A program made the position numbers and the translations under genes. A stretch of DNA of 64,000 nt from Streptomyces profundus (lineage in GTDB: Bacteria; Actinomycetota; Actinomycetes; Streptomycetales; Streptomycetaceae), in contig NZ_CP082362.1 in NCBI RefSeq assembly GCF_020740535.1, positions 5,887,501-5,951,500 of the forward strand, in the 5' to 3' direction. Below, one piece after another: positions 34,501 through 44,800 of this stretch; within the stretch, counting starts at the first letter, position 1; the number at the start of each line of letters is the position of its first letter. The notes under the pieces were generated by a model. It was not told the origin of the DNA. It worked only from the letters and a program-made list of their open reading frames with translations, and did no database searches.

Positions 34501-37500
34501 CTGGCCGTCTGGCCGCCGACCGGTGCGGAAGCGGTGGATGTCGACGGGGTCTACGAGGATCTGGCCGCGTCAGGACTGGAGTACGGCCCCGCGTTCCGTG
34601 GCCTGCGGGCCGCGTGGACACGCGGTGACGAGGTGTTCGCCGAGGTCGGAGTGGACGACGACGGTGGGTTCACGCTGCATCCGGTGCTGTTGGACTCCGT
34701 GTTGCACGCCATCGCGGCGGGGTCGTTCTTCGACTCGGCGCGGCTTCCGTTCAGCTGGGAGGGTGTGCGGGTCGCCGCCACAGGCGCCACCGCGCTGCGG
34801 GTGCGGCTCGCGCCGGCGGGCAGGGACGCCCTGTCGTTGACGCTGGCCGATCCGGCGGGCATGGCGGTCGCGGGGGTGGACTCGCTGGTCCTCAAGCCGA
34901 TCCCGGCGGCTCCGGCCCGGTCGGCGACCGCGATGGACTCGCTCTACCGGGTGGATCTGGTGCCCGTGCGGGTGCCGGCCTCGCCGGCGGCCGACTGGCC
35001 GGTGCTGGCCGAGGGCCGCCCCCTGGCGGATCTCCGCGACACCGACACCCGCACTGACAGCGGTGATGTCGTGGTCGTCCCGCTGGCCGGTGCCGGCGCG
35101 GTGGCCGATTCGGCGCATGCCGTGGTGCACCGTGTGCTGGGTCTGCTCCAGGAGTGGCTGGCCGACGACCGGTCGGACGGTTCGCGGCTGGTGTTCACCG
35201 GTAGCCCGCAGGCCGACCTGCCCGTCGCCGCCGCATGGGGACTGATCCGGTCGGCACAGGCCGAGGAGCCGGGCCGCTTCCTGCTGGTGGCCACCGACGA
35301 TATCGAGGGTGAACTCCCCGCCGGGTTGCTGGAGTTGGACGAAAGCGAGATCGTCGTCCGGGACGGCGAGACCTTCGCTCCCCGGCTCGCCAGGGAGCGG
35401 GCGGAGGCTGGGCGGGCGGCGCCGGTCGGTGTCGACGGCACGGTCCTGGTCACCGGTGCGAGCGGCGCGCTGGGCGGGCTGCTGGCCCGCCATCTCGTCA
35501 CGGAGCACGGTGCCCGCAGCCTGGTGCTGGCCAGCCGGCGTGGCCCCGCTGCCCCCGAGGTCGCCGAGCTGGTCGCCGAACTGTCCGAACTCGGCGCCGA
35601 GGCGCGGGCGGTGGCCTGCGATGTCGCCGACCGCGACGCGCTCGCCGCGCTGCTCGCCACCGTGCCGGATCTGACGTCGGTGGTGCACTCGGCCGGTGTG
35701 CTGGACGACGGCGTCGTCACCTCGCTCACACCCGAGCGGGTGGACACGGTGCTGCGCGCCAAGGTGGACGCGGCCTGGCATCTGCACGAGCTGACGCGCG
35801 ACCTCGATCTGACCTCCTTTGTCCTGTTCTCGTCGGCTGCCGGCGTCTTCGGCAACGCGGGCCAGGGCAACTACGCGGCGGCCAACAGCTTCCTGGACGC
35901 GCTCGCCGTCCACCGGCACGCCGCCGGGCTGCCCGCGCAGTCCCTGGCCTGGGGTGCCTGGTCGGCCGGCATGGCCGGGGAGCGCCCGGACGCGCTCAGC
36001 ACCGAGGAGGGCCTGCGCCTCTTCGACGCGGCGCGTTCGCTTGACGCGCCCCTGCTGGTGCCGATGCGGCTGGAGCCCCCGCTTGGCGCCGCGCCGCTGC
36101 TGCGCGGCCTGACGGGGCGGGGCCGCACCCGGAGGACGGCCTCCGGCGATCGCGCCCTGGTCGACCGGCTCGCCGGGCTGGACGCGGCCGAGCGCGCCGC
36201 CGCGTTGCTGACGCTGGTCCGCACCGAGGTCGCGGCCGTCCTCGGGCATGCGGGACCGTCCGATGTGGACCCCGAACGCGCCTTCACCGACCTGGGGTTC
36301 GACTCGCTGAGCGCGATCGAACTCCGCAACCGGCTCAACGCGGCCACCGGGCTGCGGCTGTCCGCCACCCTGGTCTTCGACTACCCGAGCGCCGTCTCGC
36401 TCGCCGGTTTCCTGCGCGACGAGATGACGGACTCCGTCGACGACAGCGCGGGCTCCACCACCGGCGCGGTGGTCGCCGTGGATGACGACCCGATCGCCAT
36501 CGTCGCCATGAGCTGCCGTTATCCGGGCGGCGTCGAGTCTCCCGAGGACCTGTGGCGGCTGCTCACCGAAGGCGGCGACGCCGTGGGGGCGGTTCCGGTC
36601 GACCGGAACTGGGACACCGAGGCGCTGGCCGGCCTCGAAGGCGGCTTCCTGCACAGGTCCGCCGAGTTCGATCCGGTCTTCTTCGGGATCTCGCCGCGCG
36701 AGGCGCTCGCCATGGACCCGCAGCAGCGGCTGCTGTTGGAGACGTCCTGGGAGGCGTTCGAGCGGGCCGGGATCGAGCCGGCGTCGTTGCGCGGCAGCCG
36801 GACCGGCGTCTTCGTCGGCGTCATGTACCAGGACTACGCCGGTGTGGTGCAGGCGTCGCCCGAGGGCGGTGACGGTTTCCTCGCCACCAGCAGCACCGGT
36901 TCCGTCGCCTCGGGCCGGGTCTCCTACACCTTCGGGCTTGAGGGCCCAGCGGTGACCGTCGACACGGCGTGCTCCTCGTCGCTGGTGGCGCTGCACTGGG
37001 CGATCCAGGCGCTGCGGCAGGGCGAGTGCTCGATGGCGTTGGCCGGCGGCGTCACCGTCATGGCCAGCCCCGGTTCCTTTGTGGAGTTCTCCCGTCAGGG
37101 CGCCCTGGCACCGGACGGACGCTGCAAGGCGTTCTCCTCGTCCGCCGACGGGGTCGGCTGGTCGGAGGGCGTGGGAATTCTGCTGGTGGAGCGGTTGTCG
37201 GACGCGCGGCGGAACGGGCATCCGGTGCTTGCCGTGGTGGCCGGTTCGGCGGTCAACCAGGACGGCGCGTCCAACGGTCTGACGGCGCCGAACGGTCCGT
37301 CCCAACAGCGGGTGATCCGGCAGGCGTTGGCGTCGGCGGGGCTCACGACCGCCGATGTGGACGTGGTGGAGGCGCATGGCACGGGGACGACGCTGGGCGA
37401 CCCGATCGAGGCGCAGGCGCTGCTGGCCACCTACGGGCAGGACCGCGACCCCGAACGTCCGCTCTGGCTGGGGTCTGTGAAGTCGAACATCGGTCACACC

Positions 37501-40500
37501 CAGGCCGCCGCCGGTGTGGCCGGTGTGATCAAGATGGTGCTGGCGATGCGTCACGGAGTGCTGCCCCGCACCCTGCATGTGGACGAGCCCTCGCCGCATG
37601 TGGAGTGGGACGCGGGTGCCGTGTCCCTGCTCACCGAGCCGACCCCGTGGGCCGAGGAAGGACGGCCACGCCGGGCCGGTGTCTCGTCCTTCGGGATCAG
37701 CGGGACGAACGCGCACACGATCATCGAGTATGTGCCGGAGCCGGCACAGGAGTTGGGCGCGGACACGGGCCCGGACACCGGTTCCGGTGTGGTGCCGTGG
37801 GTGGTGACGGGGCGCTCCGCAGCCGCGGTGGCTGAGCAGGCCACGGCGCTGGTGGAGCGGGTGGACGCGGACGTGTCGCTGACGGATGTGGCGTTCTCGT
37901 TGGCGGGTCGTTCGGTGTTCGAGCATCGGGCCGTGGTGGTCGGTGCGGACCCTGCCGGGATGGTCGCCGGCTTGGGCGCCGTATCGCGGGGTGTGCCGGG
38001 TGCCGGTGTGGTGTCGGGGTCTGTAGGGGCAGGCGTTGGCCAGGGTGTGGTGATGGTTTTCCCTGGTCAGGGTTCGCAGTGGTTGGGGATGGCGGCGGGG
38101 TTGTGGGAGTCGTCCTCGGTGTTCCGGGAGTCGATGCTGGCATGCGGCGAGGCACTGAAGCCTTTTGTGGAGTGGGATCTTGAAGTGGCCCTGGACGATG
38201 AGGGGTTGTTGTCGCGGGTTGATGTGGTGCAGCCGGTGTTGTGGGCGGTGATGGTGTCGTTGGCGCGGGTGTGGGAGTCGTTTGGTGTGGTGCCTTCTGC
38301 GGTGGTGGGTCACTCGCAGGGGGAGATCGCTGCTGCGGTGGTGGCGGGTGGTTTGTCTCTTGGGGATGGTGCGCGGGTGGTGGCGTTGCGGTCGCGGTTG
38401 ATCGCTGGCCGGCTCGGCGGTGGTGGCGGGATGGTGTCGGTGCCGCTGCCGGTGGATCAGTTGGAGTTGCCGGTGGGTGTGTCGGTTGCGGCGGTGAACG
38501 GTCCGAACTCGGTGGTGGTGGCCGGTGAGGTGGCCGGCTTGGAAACGGTGTTGGGGTCGGTTGAGCGGTCTCGTCGTATCGCCGTGGACTATGCCTCGCA
38601 CTCCGCGCAGGTGGAGGTGATCCGGGACGAGCTGCTCGACGTACTGGCGCCGGTATCCCCGCAGTCCGGTCGGGTGCCGTTCTATTCGGCGCTGACGGGC
38701 GGGCTGATCGACACGGCGGGGTTGAACGCGGCGTACTGGTTCGAGAATCTGCGGAACACGGTCGACTTCCAGGGCGCCACCCAGGCGCTGCTCGCCGACG
38801 GGTTCAGCACCTTCGTCGAGGTGTCCGCCCACCCGGTCCTCGGCGTTGGCCTGCGGGAGACCGTGGAGGAGGCCGGCGCCGAGGCGGTCGTGTTGGGCAC
38901 GTTGCGGCGTGACCACGGTGGTATGGAGCGGATGCTGCTGTCCCTCGGCGAGGCGTTCGTCAACGGCGTCGACGTGGACTGGGGGTTGAGCGGCAAGCTG
39001 GTCGAGCTGCCGACGTATCGCTTCCAGCGGCAGCACTACTGGCCCAAGGCCGGTGCGGCCCTGGCTGGCGACGCGACGGCGATGGGGCTGGCCCCCGCGG
39101 ACCACCCGCTGCTGGGTGCCGCCGTGCCCATCGCCGACGACGACGGGTACCTCTTCACCGGCCGGCTCTCGCTGCGGACCCATCCCTGGCTCGCCGACCA
39201 CGCCGTCGCCGACACCGTGCTCCTCCCAGGGGCCGGCATGCTCGAACTCGCCCTCCACGCCGGAGACCAGGTCGGATGCGGAAAGGTCGACGACCTCACG
39301 CTCGAAGCGCCGCTTGTGGTGCCCGCGACCGGCAGCGTCGCGCTCCAGGTATCGGTTGCCGCGCCCGGCGAGGACGGCCGCCGCTCCCTGACGATCCACG
39401 CCTCGGGCGACGACGGCCGCTGGGTCCGTCACGCCGCCGGTCTCCTCGCGCCGGCCGCCGCGCCCGCCTTCGAGAGCGACGGGGCGTGGCCGCCTCCGGG
39501 CGCCGAACGGGTGGCTGTCGACGGGCTCTACGAGCGCCTCGACGCCAGCGGCTTCCAGTACGGCCCGCTCTTCCAGGGGCTGCGGTCGCTGTGGCGGCAG
39601 GACGGTGAACTGTTCGCCGAGGTGAGCCTCCCCGCCGACGAGGCCGGCTCGTTCGGTCTGCACCCGGCGCTGCTGGACTCGGTGTTGCACGCCCTGATGG
39701 CCGGCGGCGGCGCGGGGGACGAAGAAGGAGACGGTCGGGGCGAAGCGGCCCGGTTGCCGTTCGCCTGGCAGGGCGTCACGCTCTTCGCCTCGGGCGCCAC
39801 CACGCTCCGGGCCCGCCTGGTCACCGACGACGAGGGGGGCGTCTCGCTCCACCTCAGCGACCCGGCGGGGCTGCCGGTCGCGGCGGTCGACTCCCTGCTG
39901 ACCCGCCCGTTCAACCCCGAGCAGATGCGGGTGGCCGGCGGGGCACGGCGGCATGACGCGCTGTTCCGGGTCGACTGGACGGCGCTGCCATCGGCGCCCG
40001 AGACCCCGGAGACCTGGGCCGTCGTCGGCCCGGACGACTTCGGCATCGCCGGCGACGGCGTCGACGCGTACCCCGATCTGGACGCGCTGGTCGCCAGCGG
40101 CAGCACGCCCGACCGGGTCTTCGTCTCGTTCGCCCCGGCTCAGGACGGTGGCCGTCCGGTGGTCGAGGCGGCGCACCGGGCCACGGCACGCGCGCTCGCC
40201 ACGGTGCGGGAGTGGCTGGCCGCCCCGCTGGACGGCGGCGAACTGGTGCTGGTCACCCGGGGCGCCGCCGGGGCGGGCGATGTGCCCGATCTGGCGCACG
40301 CGCCGGTGTGGGGGCTGGTGCGCAGCGCCCAGTCCGAGGAGCCGGGACGACTCGTCCTGGTCGATCTCGACGAGGCGTCCGCCTCACACCAGGCGCTGGC
40401 CGGCGCGCTCGCCACCGGCGAGCCCCAACTCCTGCTGCGCGACGGGGAGATCCGCGTGCCCAGGCTCGCCAGAGCCGACGTCGAGGACGACCGTGAACCG

Positions 40501-41808
40501 GTCGACTTCGGAACGGGGGCCGTGCTGGTCACCGGCGCGTCCGGGATGCTCGGCGGCCTCGTCGCACGGCACCTCGCCGCCCAACACGGGGTTCGCCGCC
40601 TGGTTCTGCTCAGCCGGCGCGGTCCGCTGGCGGCCGGGGCGCGCGAGCTGGAAACGGAGCTGGCCGACCTCGGTGCCGAGGTGACCATTGCCGCCTGCGA
40701 CATCGCGGACCGCGACGCCCTGGCGAAGGTGATCGCATCGCTCGACACCCCCATCACGGGGGTCGTGCACTCGGCCGGCGTGCTGGACGACGGCACGATC
40801 GGCTCGCTGACGCCTGATCGGCTGGCCACCGTGCTGCGGCCCAAGGTGGACGCCGCCTGGAACCTGCACGAAATGACGGCCCATCAGGAGGTGCGCTCGT
40901 TTGTCCTGTTCTCCTCGGCAGCCGCCACCTTCGGCCGGCCGGGGCAGGCCAACTACGCGGCGGCCAACGCCTTCCTGGACGCACTGGCCCAGCATCGACG
41001 TGCCGCCGGGCTGCCAGCGGTGTCGATGGCCTGGGGGCTGTGGGCCGAGTCCGGCGGGATGACCGCCGACACGGCCCAACTGGGCCGATCCGGGCTGATG
41101 GCGCTGAGCTCGGAGCAGGGTCTTGAGCTGTTCGACACGGCGGCTGCGGACGGCCTTCCGCTGCTGGTGCCGATGCGTCTGGACACGGCCTCGCTGGCCG
41201 CCGGCCCCGTTCCGCCGCTGCTGCGTGGTCTGGTTCGCGCCCCCGCCCGCCGCCGGGCCGAGGCCGCCTCGGGTACCGATGTCTCAGCGCTGGCCGAGGA
41301 GTTGGCCGGCAAGTCCGAGGCCGAGCAGGAACGCGCACTGGTCGGCCTCATCGCCGGGCATGTCGCCGCCGTCCTCGGCTATGGCTCTCCGGACGCCGTG
41401 GACACCTCGCGCGGCTTCCTCGATCTCGGCTTCGACTCGCTGACCGCCGTCGAACTGCGCAACGGACTCAACGCCGAACTGGGGCTGCGGCTGCCCGCCA
41501 CCATGCTCTTCGACTACCCGAGCGCGACGGTCCTCGCGCGCCATCTGCGCACCGAGATCCTGCCCGACGAGACCACCGTGGTCCTCGCCGAACTGGACCG
41601 CCTGCGGATCGCGTTGCCCGCGCTGTCCTCCTCGGCCGACGAAACCGTGATGGCGGATGTCAAGGCCCGCCTTGAGGCCCTGCTCTCCGGCTGGGGTGCC
41701 TCCGAGGAGTCCGACACGGACGACGAGGGCGCCGTCGCCGACCGCATCCAGGCCGCCTCGGACGACGAGATCTTCAACTTCATCGACAGCGAGCTGGGTT
41801 CGTCCTGA
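16591..41808 (+). CDS. Type I modular polyketide synthase, modules 3-7 (giant protein)
   Basis: One reading frame of 8405 residues encodes five complete extension modules, all KS-AT-DH-KR-ACP with no ER. ACP serines are near residues 1643, 3266, 4913, 6572 and 8283. Modules 3-6 carry malonyl-type ATs (GHSIG, HAFH); module 7 carries a methylmalonyl-type AT (GHSQG near 7240-7244 and YASHS from 7334). An N-terminal docking helix ([15 protein letters not shown]) and a C-terminal tail rich in Asp and Glu connect it to its neighbours. The GTG at 16591 follows GGAG by seven bases and is preferred to the TTG just before it. Long stretches of modules 4, 5 and 6 are near-identical to one another and lie in G/T-rich codon islands. 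The next PKS gene starts 14 bases after the stop. Confidence 0.96.
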   Translation: MTDEGKLLDYLKRVTADLRQVRRRLEEADARDTEPIAIVGMSCRYPGGITSADDLWELVAQGGDGVAAYPTDRGWDTSALSGDAYTGEGGFLYDAADFDPAFFGISPREALAMDPQQRLLLEASWEAFEQAGIDPTTVRGSRTGVFAGVMYHDYLARPLDVPEGVEAHLGNGNAYSVASGRVAYTMGLEGPAVTIDTACSSSLVALHLAAQALRKRECGLALAGGVTVMATPGPFVDFGRQRGLAADGRCKSFAGAADGVGWGEGVGMLLLERLSDAQANGHQILAVVRGSAVNQDGASNGLTAPNGPAQQRVIGQALEAARLSSGQVDIVEAHGTGTTLGDPIEAQALLATYGQERDAERPLWLGSFKSNVGHTQAAAGVGGVIKMIMAMRHGTMPRTLHVDEPTPHVDWSAGAVKLLTEERPWPVTGRPRVSAVSSFGISGTNAHVILEQPPEPAAEEDAEGDADGDQGAGAPPEEVVWPLSARSATALRAKADQLTTLIADHPDLDPVDLAHSLATTRAAMEHRAALSGRTLADLTAGLQTLDTAVTGGKLAYLFTGQGSQRLDMGRALHAAHPVYAEAFDAVCARFELPVGDVVFGTDAELLNRTEYAQCALFAVEVALYRLFASWGVRPQFVAGHSIGEIAAAHAAGVLSLDDACALVSARARLMGALPEGGAMVAVQAAEDDVLPLLTEGVRIAAVNGPRAVVLSGDETAVLELAARWQHKRLRVSHAFHSHLMDPMLDDFRAVAESLDHAEPRIPLISNLTGEPVAPDADYWVRHVSEAVRFHDVMRWLEDRGVTSYLELGPGGVLSALGQECVTDGAFTAALREDRSVVAALARVHAHGAAVDWAAFFAGARPRRVELPNYPFQRTRYWLDAPATWLGDIGAAGLNPANHPLLGAAVTLADAESSLLTGRLSLATHPWLADHAVGGTVLLPGAALVELAIRAGDQVGCDLVEELTLETPLTLDETTAVVVQLAVAAPDTTGRRALTLYSRPEGGEDPWVRHASGQLAVGDRPEETLTEWPPPGAEPIDVTGYYAGLDDAGFAYGPAFQGLRAAWRRGDEVFTEIAIDTPTADFGLHPALLDSALHGLGLGSFLGEGAHLPFSWSGVSLAATGATAARVRLRPAGSGAVAVTLADLTGAPLATVDSLVLRPLTADTAQPAQSDSLFTLEWVPVAISPTTPGRWHTLTETDTESDPGAASDVEAVLVPVRPHGAPAVTVHTETARALRLLQSVRPATSRLVFLTLPDDPTGSAVSGLVRAAQAEEPGRFLVVEGDEDDITPELLAGVLASGEPHVAVRDGQVLVPRLARARDTSTTPDESTRPAPFTGGTVLVTGASGALGGLLARHLVTEHHATDLLLVSRRGTLTEGLEAELTALGARVTVAACDVADRDALAALLDGTPLRAVVHTAGVLDDGIVSSLTPDRVSAVLRPKADAVWNLHELTAGHDLSAFVVFSSASGVFGAAGQANYAAANSFLDAFARHRRSLGLPAQSLAWGLWGQAGMSDTLGDDDLGRIARSGVGALSTADGLRLFDTALTRDDAVLIPIALDLAALRAEAASGAALSPLFRGLVRTRVRRVVTDVTGDAGLAGLSGLAPAEQLKELVSLVRVQIAGVLSYASVEEVEVNRAFGDLGFDSLTAVELRNRISAATGVRLPATLVFDYPTPVELARFLRDELGGGEVAGSGAVVPAVVGVSDEPVAIVGMSCRFPGGVRSPEDLWELLVGGVDAVSGFPLDRGWDVEGLYHPDPDHAGTSYAREGGFLRDAGEFDPGFFGISPREAVAIDPQQRLLLEASWEVFERAGIDPVSLRGSATGVFAGVMYHDYAALLENTSDAVEGSVGSGGTGSVASGRVSYTFGLEGPAVTVDTACSSSLVALHLAVQALRSGECSLALAGGVTVMATPGTFVGFSRQRGLSVDGRCKAFSDGADGVGWGEGVGLLLVERLSDARRNGHPVLAVVAGSAVNQDGASNGLTAPNGPSQQRVIRQALASAGLSTADVDVVEGHGTGTTLGDPIEAQALLATYGQGRDGDRPLWLGSVKSNIGHAQAAAGVAGIIKMVMAMRHGVLPKSLHAEEPSSHVDWTAGAVEVLSEAREWEAQGKRRAGISSFGISGTNAHTIIEEPPALETTEGPDTDVLAPWVISARTPQSLRDQAAQLHAFVSARPELRPNDVAHTLLTRSELEHRAVVAGQDRQRLLAGLADLADGTTTGTSTSGALAFLFSGQGSQRCGMGRELYGAFPVFADAFDAVCDRFELPVLEVVFGDDAATLNRTEFTQAGLFAVEVALFRLVESWGVRPEFLAGHSIGEIAAAHVAGVLSLDDACALVAARGRLMGALPEGGAMVAVQAAESDVLPLLTEGVDIAAVNGPDSVVLSGDEAAVVELAGRWKHKRLSVSHAFHSHLMEPMLAEFRAVAETLTYHPAQIPVAGQPSVVDAEYWVRHVREAVRFHDAVEWLRAQGATSFLEIGPDGVLSAMADGTPLLRAGRPEVDLALAGAGRFGARWPQLLTGARLVELPTYAFARDRYWPTAATHRAGDVSAVGLGAADHPLLGAVVGLAGDDSVVFTGRISLESHPWLADHVVSGLVLLPGAAMVDLVLRAGDEVGCGLVEELTLEAPLVVPEVGGVVVQLSVGGVDASGGRVVGFYSGVGEGWVRHASGVVSAGAGAGAGVGFGGGEGLVVWPPVGAVAVDVSGFYEGLEYGPAFRGLVGAWRRGDEVFAEVVVGDGVGDVGGFGLHPVLLDSALHAIGVGDFVSGEGLLPFSWSGVSLSAVGASVLRVCVRGVGRDAVSLLLADGGGVPVGVVESLVLRRFEVGGLSGGFHEGLFGVEWVESSVGVGDVGGLGDVEVVEVGGGGSVVEGVHGEVGRVLGLLRGERSGLLVVVVRPGDVVGAAVSGLVRAAQAEEPGRFVLVEGVAGEVSLGLVAGVVGAGEWHVAVRGGVVWVPRLVRVAVDAGVEGSGDGVGWGESVLVTGASGGLGGLVAGHLAVEHGVRRLVLASRRGTVAAEVAAELYAHGVEFEVVACDAADRGALEGLLDRVVVDSVVHVAGVLDDGVISSLTPERVSGVLRPKVDAAWNLHEATAGMSLRRFVLFSSAAGVFGNAGQGNYAAANSFLDALAVHRRSLGLPAQSLAWGLWDQSDGMGRQAKMPRDTALSAEEGLRLLDTAVAVGSPVLVPMRLDLAGLRGSEVAPLLRGLVRGGPARRTVTESGLAGRLAGLPDAERSRALLDLVRGQVAAVLGHESATDIDPDRAFTDLGFDSLSALELRNRLNTATTLRLPATLIFDYPSTTVLAAYLRDELIGSVSDTAGPVTVGVSDEPVAIVGMSCRFPGGVGSPEDLWELLVGGVDAVSGFPLDRGWDVEGLYHPDPDHVGTSYAREGGFLRDAGEFDPGFFGISPREAVAIDPQQRLLLEASWEVFERAGIDPVSLRGSATGVFAGVMYHDYAALLENTSDAVEGSVGSGGTGSVASGRVSYTFGLEGPAVTVDTACSSSLVALHLAVQALRSGECSLALAGGVTVMATPGTFVGFSRQRGLSVDGRCKAFSDGADGVGWGEGVGLLLVERLSDARRNGHPVLAVVAGSAVNQDGASNGLTAPNGPSQQRVIRQALASAGLSTADVDVVEGHGTGTTLGDPIEAQALLATYGQGRETDRPLWLGSVKSNIGHTQAAAGVAGIIKMVMAMRHGVLPKSLHAEEPSSHVDWTAGAVEVLSEAREWEAQGKRRAGISSFGISGTNAHVIIEQPEALPESTVEAGTVSPDLPLVPVVLSGHSSEALLAQAVRLGGVEAGVVELGHALALGRAALPYRAVVLAGDAGMLREGLSALAEGRSSARVVTGEARSGRLAFLFSGQGSQRLGMGRELYGAFPVFAEAFDAVCDRFELSVREVVFGDDVALLNRTEFTQAGLFAVEVALFRLVEAWGVRPEFLAGHSIGEIAAAHVAGVLSLDDACVLVAARGRLMGALPEGGAMVAVQAPEVEVVPLLTEGVDIAAVNGPDSVVLSGDEAAVVELAGRWKHKRLSVSHAFHSHLMDPMLAEFRSVAETLTYGPAEIPVAGQPVQTDAEYWVRHVRDAVRFHDAVEWLDGEGVSTLLEIGPDGVLSGMAQDIVAGGVFAASLRRERPEAETLLRAVAVLHAHGHSPDWGVLFPQTGLARLDLPTYPFQRQRYWPSAPTARPGDVSAIGLSTADHPLLGAAVATADHDGHLFTGRISLETHPWLADHVVSGLVLLPGAAMVDLVLRAGDEVGCGLVEELTLEAPLVVPEVGGVVVQLSVGGVDASGGRVVGFYSRVGEGWVRHASGVVSAGAGAGAGAGAGSGVGGGEGLVVWPPVGAVAVDVSGFYEGLEYGPAFRGLVGAWRRGDEVFAEVVVGDGVGDVGGFGLHPVLLDSALHAIGVGDFVSGEGLLPFSWSGVSLSAVGASVLRVCVRGVGRDAVSLLLADGGGVPVGVVESLVLRRFEVGGLSGGFHEGLFGVEWVESSVGVGDVGGLGDVEVVEVGGGGSVVEGVHGEVGRVLGLLRGERSGLLVVVVRPGDVVGAAVSGLVRAAQAEEPGRFVLVEGVAGEVSLGLVAGVVGAGEWHVAVRGGVVWVPRLVRVAVDAGVEGDGVEGSGDVEGGGVGWGESVLVTGASGGLGGLVAGHLAVEHGVRRLVLASRRGTVAAEVAAELYAHGVEFEVVACDAADRGALEGLLDRVVVDSVVHVAGVLDDGVISSLTPERVSGVLRPKVDAAWNLHEATAGMSLRRFVLFSSAAGVFGNAGQGNYAAANSFLDALAVHRRSLGLPAQSLAWGAWSIGMAGERPDALSAEEGLRLLDTASAIDSPVLVPMRLDLAGLRGSEVAPLLRGLVRGGPARRTVTESGLAGRLAGLPDAERSRALLDLVRTEVAVVLGHEGPAAIAPDRAFTDLGFDSLSALELRNRLNTASGLRLPATLVFDYPTPVELARFLRDELGGGEVAGSGAVVPAVVGVSDEPVAIVGMSCRFPGGVGSPEDLWELLVGGVDAVSGFPLDRGWEVEGLYHPDPDHVGTSYAREGGFLRDAGEFDPGFFGISPREAVAIDPQQRLLLEASWEVFERAGIDPVSLRGSATGVFAGVMYHDYAALLENTSDAVEGSVGSGGTGSVASGRVSYTFGLEGPAVTVDTACSSSLVALHLAVQALRSGECSLALAGGVTVMATPGTFVGFSRQRGLSVDGRCKAFSDGADGVGWGEGVGLLLVERLSDARRNGHPVLAVVAGSAVNQDGASNGLTAPNGPSQQRVIRQALASAGLSAADVDVVEGHGTGTTLGDPIEAQALLATYGQGRETDRPLWLGSVKSNIGHTQAAAGVAGIIKMVMAMRHGVLPKSLHAEEPSSHVDWTAGAVEVLSEAREWTAEGPRRAGISSFGISGTNAHVIIEQPESLPDSTEVAESPLPLVPVVLSGHSSEALLAQAVRLGGVEAGVVELGHALALGRAALPYRAVVLAGDAGMLREGLSALAEGRSSARVVTGEARSGRLAFLFSGQGSQRLGMGRELYGTFPVFAEAFDAVCDRFELSVREVVFGDDAALLNRTEFTQAGLFAVEVALFRLVEAWGVRPEFLAGHSIGEIAAAHVAGVLSLDDACALVAARGRLMGALPEGGAMVAVQAPEAEVLPLLTDGVDIAAVNGPDSVVLSGDEAAVVELAGRWKHKRLSVSHAFHSHLMDPMLAEFRTVAETLTYHPAQIPVAGQPVQTDAEYWVRHVRDAVRFHDAVEWLDGEGVSTLLEIGPDGVLSGMAQDIVAGGVFAASLRRERPEAETLLRAVAVLHAHGHSPDWGVLFPQTGLARLDLPTYPFQRQRYWPSAPAARPGDVSAIGLSTADHPLLGAAVATADHDGHLFTGRISLETHPWLADHVVAGAVLVPGAALLELAVRAADQAGCSRVAELTLESPLVLPERGGVAVQLWVSASDAEDGRALSLYSRVEADATDSWVRHASGRIDNGSDRAEIAVDGLAVWPPTGAEAVDVDGVYEDLAASGLEYGPAFRGLRAAWTRGDEVFAEVGVDDDGGFTLHPVLLDSVLHAIAAGSFFDSARLPFSWEGVRVAATGATALRVRLAPAGRDALSLTLADPAGMAVAGVDSLVLKPIPAAPARSATAMDSLYRVDLVPVRVPASPAADWPVLAEGRPLADLRDTDTRTDSGDVVVVPLAGAGAVADSAHAVVHRVLGLLQEWLADDRSDGSRLVFTGSPQADLPVAAAWGLIRSAQAEEPGRFLLVATDDIEGELPAGLLELDESEIVVRDGETFAPRLARERAEAGRAAPVGVDGTVLVTGASGALGGLLARHLVTEHGARSLVLASRRGPAAPEVAELVAELSELGAEARAVACDVADRDALAALLATVPDLTSVVHSAGVLDDGVVTSLTPERVDTVLRAKVDAAWHLHELTRDLDLTSFVLFSSAAGVFGNAGQGNYAAANSFLDALAVHRHAAGLPAQSLAWGAWSAGMAGERPDALSTEEGLRLFDAARSLDAPLLVPMRLEPPLGAAPLLRGLTGRGRTRRTASGDRALVDRLAGLDAAERAAALLTLVRTEVAAVLGHAGPSDVDPERAFTDLGFDSLSAIELRNRLNAATGLRLSATLVFDYPSAVSLAGFLRDEMTDSVDDSAGSTTGAVVAVDDDPIAIVAMSCRYPGGVESPEDLWRLLTEGGDAVGAVPVDRNWDTEALAGLEGGFLHRSAEFDPVFFGISPREALAMDPQQRLLLETSWEAFERAGIEPASLRGSRTGVFVGVMYQDYAGVVQASPEGGDGFLATSSTGSVASGRVSYTFGLEGPAVTVDTACSSSLVALHWAIQALRQGECSMALAGGVTVMASPGSFVEFSRQGALAPDGRCKAFSSSADGVGWSEGVGILLVERLSDARRNGHPVLAVVAGSAVNQDGASNGLTAPNGPSQQRVIRQALASAGLTTADVDVVEAHGTGTTLGDPIEAQALLATYGQDRDPERPLWLGSVKSNIGHTQAAAGVAGVIKMVLAMRHGVLPRTLHVDEPSPHVEWDAGAVSLLTEPTPWAEEGRPRRAGVSSFGISGTNAHTIIEYVPEPAQELGADTGPDTGSGVVPWVVTGRSAAAVAEQATALVERVDADVSLTDVAFSLAGRSVFEHRAVVVGADPAGMVAGLGAVSRGVPGAGVVSGSVGAGVGQGVVMVFPGQGSQWLGMAAGLWESSSVFRESMLACGEALKPFVEWDLEVALDDEGLLSRVDVVQPVLWAVMVSLARVWESFGVVPSAVVGHSQGEIAAAVVAGGLSLGDGARVVALRSRLIAGRLGGGGGMVSVPLPVDQLELPVGVSVAAVNGPNSVVVAGEVAGLETVLGSVERSRRIAVDYASHSAQVEVIRDELLDVLAPVSPQSGRVPFYSALTGGLIDTAGLNAAYWFENLRNTVDFQGATQALLADGFSTFVEVSAHPVLGVGLRETVEEAGAEAVVLGTLRRDHGGMERMLLSLGEAFVNGVDVDWGLSGKLVELPTYRFQRQHYWPKAGAALAGDATAMGLAPADHPLLGAAVPIADDDGYLFTGRLSLRTHPWLADHAVADTVLLPGAGMLELALHAGDQVGCGKVDDLTLEAPLVVPATGSVALQVSVAAPGEDGRRSLTIHASGDDGRWVRHAAGLLAPAAAPAFESDGAWPPPGAERVAVDGLYERLDASGFQYGPLFQGLRSLWRQDGELFAEVSLPADEAGSFGLHPALLDSVLHALMAGGGAGDEEGDGRGEAARLPFAWQGVTLFASGATTLRARLVTDDEGGVSLHLSDPAGLPVAAVDSLLTRPFNPEQMRVAGGARRHDALFRVDWTALPSAPETPETWAVVGPDDFGIAGDGVDAYPDLDALVASGSTPDRVFVSFAPAQDGGRPVVEAAHRATARALATVREWLAAPLDGGELVLVTRGAAGAGDVPDLAHAPVWGLVRSAQSEEPGRLVLVDLDEASASHQALAGALATGEPQLLLRDGEIRVPRLARADVEDDREPVDFGTGAVLVTGASGMLGGLVARHLAAQHGVRRLVLLSRRGPLAAGARELETELADLGAEVTIAACDIADRDALAKVIASLDTPITGVVHSAGVLDDGTIGSLTPDRLATVLRPKVDAAWNLHEMTAHQEVRSFVLFSSAAATFGRPGQANYAAANAFLDALAQHRRAAGLPAVSMAWGLWAESGGMTADTAQLGRSGLMALSSEQGLELFDTAAADGLPLLVPMRLDTASLAAGPVPPLLRGLVRAPARRRAEAASGTDVSALAEELAGKSEAEQERALVGLIAGHVAAVLGYGSPDAVDTSRGFLDLGFDSLTAVELRNGLNAELGLRLPATMLFDYPSATVLARHLRTEILPDETTVVLAELDRLRIALPALSSSADETVMADVKARLEALLSGWGASEESDTDDEGAVADRIQAASDDEIFNFIDSELGSS
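16690..21640 (+). other. PKS module 3: KS-AT(malonyl)-DH-KR-ACP
   Basis: All expected active-site motifs are present: DTACSSSL and HGTGT in the KS, GHSIG and HAFH in the [17 protein letters not shown] and HPALLDSAL in the DH, LDD with FSSASG and NYAAAN in the KR. Codon use is the normal C/G-ending type up to the ACP; the G/T-rich island starts at its C-terminal end. The expected product is a double bond. Confidence 0.92.
21568..22959 (+). repeat. KS repeat copy 1 (module 4)
   Basis: This copy matches 26551-27819 (offset 4860) and, including the preceding ACP tail, 31378-32700. Whole 60-base lines are identical by eye across most of the KS. It diverges sharply from module 5 after 22959, within the sequence following SGTNAH. 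Confidence 0.9.
24331..26009 (+). repeat. DH-KR repeat copy 1 (module 4)
   Basis: About 1.7 kb that is almost base-for-base the same as 29251-30968. The copies differ in length by 39 bases, explained by a GGTGCT repeat tract (12 bases) and a Gly-rich linker before the KR (27 bases). Confidence 0.9.
24591..24616 (+). repeat. GGTGCT hexanucleotide tract in the module 4 DH
   Basis: The tract encodes alternating Ala-Gly in a surface linker of the DH. The equivalent tract in module 5 (29511-29546) has more units, which suggests replication slippage after duplication. Confidence 0.85.
26551..27819 (+). repeat. KS repeat copy 2 (module 5)
   Basis: Near-identical to copies 1 and 3. The main local difference from copy 1 is a short stretch near 27550-27565, which it shares with copy 3. 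Confidence 0.9.
27888..29255 (+). repeat. AT repeat copy 1 (module 5)
   Basis: Near-identical to 32829-34196 at a constant offset of 4941. It spans the KS-AT linker, the whole malonyl AT and the start of the DH. Confidence 0.88.
29251..30968 (+). repeat. DH-KR repeat copy 2 (module 5)
   Basis: Partner of 24331-26009. The two copies separate abruptly right after the AWG codons of the KR. Confidence 0.9.
29511..29546 (+). repeat. GGTGCT hexanucleotide tract in the module 5 DH
   Basis: The longer sister of the tract at 24591-24616; the encoded Ala-Gly run is expanded and then interrupted by Ser-Gly-Val. Confidence 0.85.
31378..32700 (+). repeat. KS repeat copy 3 (module 6)
   Basis: Near-identical to copies 1 and 2. 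It shares the ACP tail and ACP-KS linker only with copy 1, and ends within the KS-AT linker at 32700. Confidence 0.9.
31510..36425 (+). other. PKS module 6: KS-AT(malonyl)-DH-KR-ACP
   Basis: Complete active module: [17 protein letters not shown] and [14 protein letters not shown] with FSSAAG. The KS is the third G/T-rich copy and the AT copies module 5, but from 34197 onward the DH-KR-ACP part is different and returns to C/G-ending codons. The expected product is a double bond. Confidence 0.92.
32829..34196 (+). repeat. AT repeat copy 2 (module 6)
   Basis: Partner of 27888-29255. It ends inside the HPWLADH codons of the DH, where module 6 switches to unrelated DH sequence. Confidence 0.88.
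36481..41560 (+). other. PKS module 7: KS-AT(methylmalonyl)-DH-KR-ACP
   Basis: The AT has GHSQG and YASHS, the methylmalonyl-CoA signature, so this module sets a C-methyl. The KS and KR are intact (LDD, FSSAAA, NYAAAN). As in module 2, the DH has Asp 7541 for the Gly of HxxxGxxxxP ([10 protein letters not shown]), while the Asp of HPALLDSVL is kept. The expected product is a methyl-branched double bond if the DH works. Confidence 0.9.
38044..39030 (+). repeat. Methylmalonyl AT repeat copy 1 (module 7)
   Basis: The AT coding sequence of module 7 closely matches 43473-44459 in module 8 (offset 5429), although the two modules lie in different genes. Confidence 0.85.
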
Positions 41809-41822
41809 GAGGGAGAAGTTTG

Positions 41823-44800
41823 ATGGGCAACGAAGCCAAGCTTCGCGACTATCTGAAGCGGGTCACCACGGATCTGGCGCAGACGCGCCAGCAGCTCCGC
41901 GAAGTCGAGAGCGCCGACCGGGAGCCGATCGCCATCGTGGGGATGAGCTGCCGGTTCCCTGGTGGCGTGACCTCCCCGGACGAGCTGTGGTCGCTCGTCG
42001 CCTCCGACGGTGACGGGATCGCCCCGTTCCCGACCGACCGGGGCTGGGACCTGGACGCGCTCGGTGGCCCCGACCCCGATCTGCCAGCCGCCGAGCAGGC
42101 GTGGGAGGCCGGGTTCATCAGCGGGCTCGCCGGCTTCGACCCGGCGTTCTTCGGGATCTCCCCGAACGAGGCGCTGGTGATGGACCCGCAGCAGCGGCTG
42201 CTGCTGGAGACGGCCTGGGAGGCCCTGGAACGCGGCGGCATCGCTCCGCACCGGGTGCGGGGCTCACGCACCGGCGTCTTCGTCGGCGTCATGTACCAGG
42301 ACTACTCGTCGCTGCTGATGGATGTGCCGGAAGGTTCCGAGTCGTTTATCGCCACCGGCACTTCGAACAGCGTCGCATCCGGTCGCATTTCCTACACGTT
42401 CGGCCTTGAGGGCCCGGCGGTGACCGTTGACACCGCCTGTTCGTCGTCGTTGGTCACCCTGCATCTGGCCGCCAACGCCCTGCGCCGGGGCGAGTGTTCG
42501 CTGGCGCTGGCCGGCGGTGCGACGGTGATGCCGACGCCGGGTGTGTTTGTGCAGTTCTCGCGGCAGCGGGGGTTGGCGGCTGATGGGCGGTGCAAGCCGT
42601 TCGCCGAGGCGGCCGACGGCACCAGCTTCTCCGAGGGCGCGGGGATGCTCGTGCTGGAGCGGTTGTCGGACGCGCGGCGCAACGGGCATCCGGTGCTTGC
42701 GGTGGTGCGCGGTTCGGCGGTGAACCAGGACGGCGCGTCCAGCGGTCTGACGGCGCCGAACGGTCCTTCCCAACAGCGGGTGATCCGGCAGGCGTTGACG
42801 GCGGCCGGGCTCACCACATCGGATGTGGACGCGGTGGAGGCGCATGGCACGGGCACCCGTCTTGGTGACCCGATCGAGGCGCAGGCGCTGCTGGCCACCT
42901 ACGGCAAGGGCCGCGATCCCCAGCGCCCTCTGTGGTTGGGCTCGGTGAAGTCCAACATCGGTCACACCCAGGCCGCCGCCGGTGTCGCGGGTGTGATCAA
43001 GATGGTGATGGCGCTGCGGCACCGGGTGCTTCCCAGGACGCTGCACCTGGACGAGCCCTCGCACCAGGTCGACTGGTCTCCCGGCACCGTCTCCCTCCTG
43101 GCGGAGAGCCGCCCCTGGGAGTCGGACGGCGTGCGGCGGGCGGGTGTGTCGTCCTTCGGCATCAGTGGGACGAACGCGCATGTGATTGTGGAGGAGGCGC
43201 CGGAGGCTGTTGAGGTTGCGGTGTCGCGGTCCGTGGGTGTGGTGCCGTGGGTGTTGTCGGGGCGTTCGGTGGGTGCGGTGCGGGAGGCTGCTGGTCGGTT
43301 GGCGTCGGTGGACGCTGATGTTGCCGATGTGGCGTTCTCGTTGGTGGGTCGTTCGGTGTTCGAGCATCGGGCCGTGGTGGTGGGCGGGGATCGTGCGGGG
43401 TTGGCGGCGTTGGCTTCGGGTGTGCCGGCGGCTTCGGTGGTGTCGGGTTCCGCGGTGGGTGCTTCCGGTGGTGGTGTGGTGATGGTTTTCCCTGGTCAGG
43501 GTTCGCAGTGGTTGGGGATGGCGGCGGGGTTGTGGGAGTCGTCTCCGGTGTTCCGGGAGTCGATGCTGGCGTGTGGCGAGGCGCTGAGGCCCTTTGTGGA
43601 GTGGGATCTTGAAGTGGCTCTGGGGGATGAGGGGTTGTTGTCGCGGGTTGATGTGGTGCAGCCGGTGTTGTGGGCGGTGATGGTGTCGTTGGCGCGGGTG
43701 TGGGAGTCGTTTGGTGTGGTGCCGTCTGCGGTGGTGGGTCATTCGCAGGGGGAGATCGCGGCTGCGGTGGTGGCGGGTGGGTTGTCTCTTGGGGATGGTG
43801 CGCGGGTGGTGGCGTTGCGGTCGCGGTTGATCGCTGGCCGGCTCGCCGGTGGTGGTGGGATGGTGTCGGTGCCGCTTCCGGTGGGGGACCTTGATCTGCC
43901 GGTGGGTGTGTCGGTTGCGGCGGTGAACGGCCCGAACTCGGTGGTGGTGGCCGGTGAAGTGGCCGGTCTGGAAGCGGTGTTGGGGTCGGTTGAGCGGTCT
44001 CGTCGTATTGCCGTGGACTATGCCTCGCACTCCGCGCAGGTGGAGGTGATCCGGGACGAGCTGCTCGATGTGCTGGCGCCGGTATCCCCGCAGTCCGGTC
44101 GGGTGCCGTTCTATTCGGCGCTGACGGGCGGGCTGATCGATACGGCGGGGTTGAACGCGGCGTACTGGTTCGAGAATCTGCGGAACACGGTCGACTTCCA
44201 GGGCGCCACGAAGGCGCTGCTCGCTGATGGGTTCAGCACGTTTGTCGAGGTGTCCGCCCACCCGGTCCTTGGCGTTGGTCTGCGGGAGACGGTGGAGGAG
44301 GCGGGCGCGGAGGCGGTGGTGTTGGGCACGTTGCGGCGTGACCAGGGTGGTATGGAGCGGATGCTGCTCTCCCTCGGTGAAGCGTTCGTCAACGGCGTGG
44401 ACGTGGACTGGGGCCTCTCCGGACGGCGGGTCGAGCTGCCGACCTACCCGTTCCAACGGCAGGACTACTGGCCCGAGTTGAGTGCCGCGTCGGCCGCGCC
44501 GCTGCCCGAGGGGCAGGGCGATATGGCGTTCTGGGCCGCCGTCGAGAGCGGCGAGATCGCGCTCGACGACTCGGCCAGGGCGGTGCTGACCTCCTGGCGT
44601 CGGGACCGGGTGGAGAAGTCGACGGTGGACTCCTGGCGCTACCGCGTGGTGTGGCGGCCGGTGGGCGAACCGGCGCGCGCTGAGCTGTCCGGCCGCTGGC
44701 TGGTGGTCGGCGACTCGTCCGAGTCGGTGGATCCGGTGCTGCGGGCGCTGCGCGAGCACGGGGCCGAGCCCGAGAACGTGCCGGGCGTGGCCGCTTCGGT

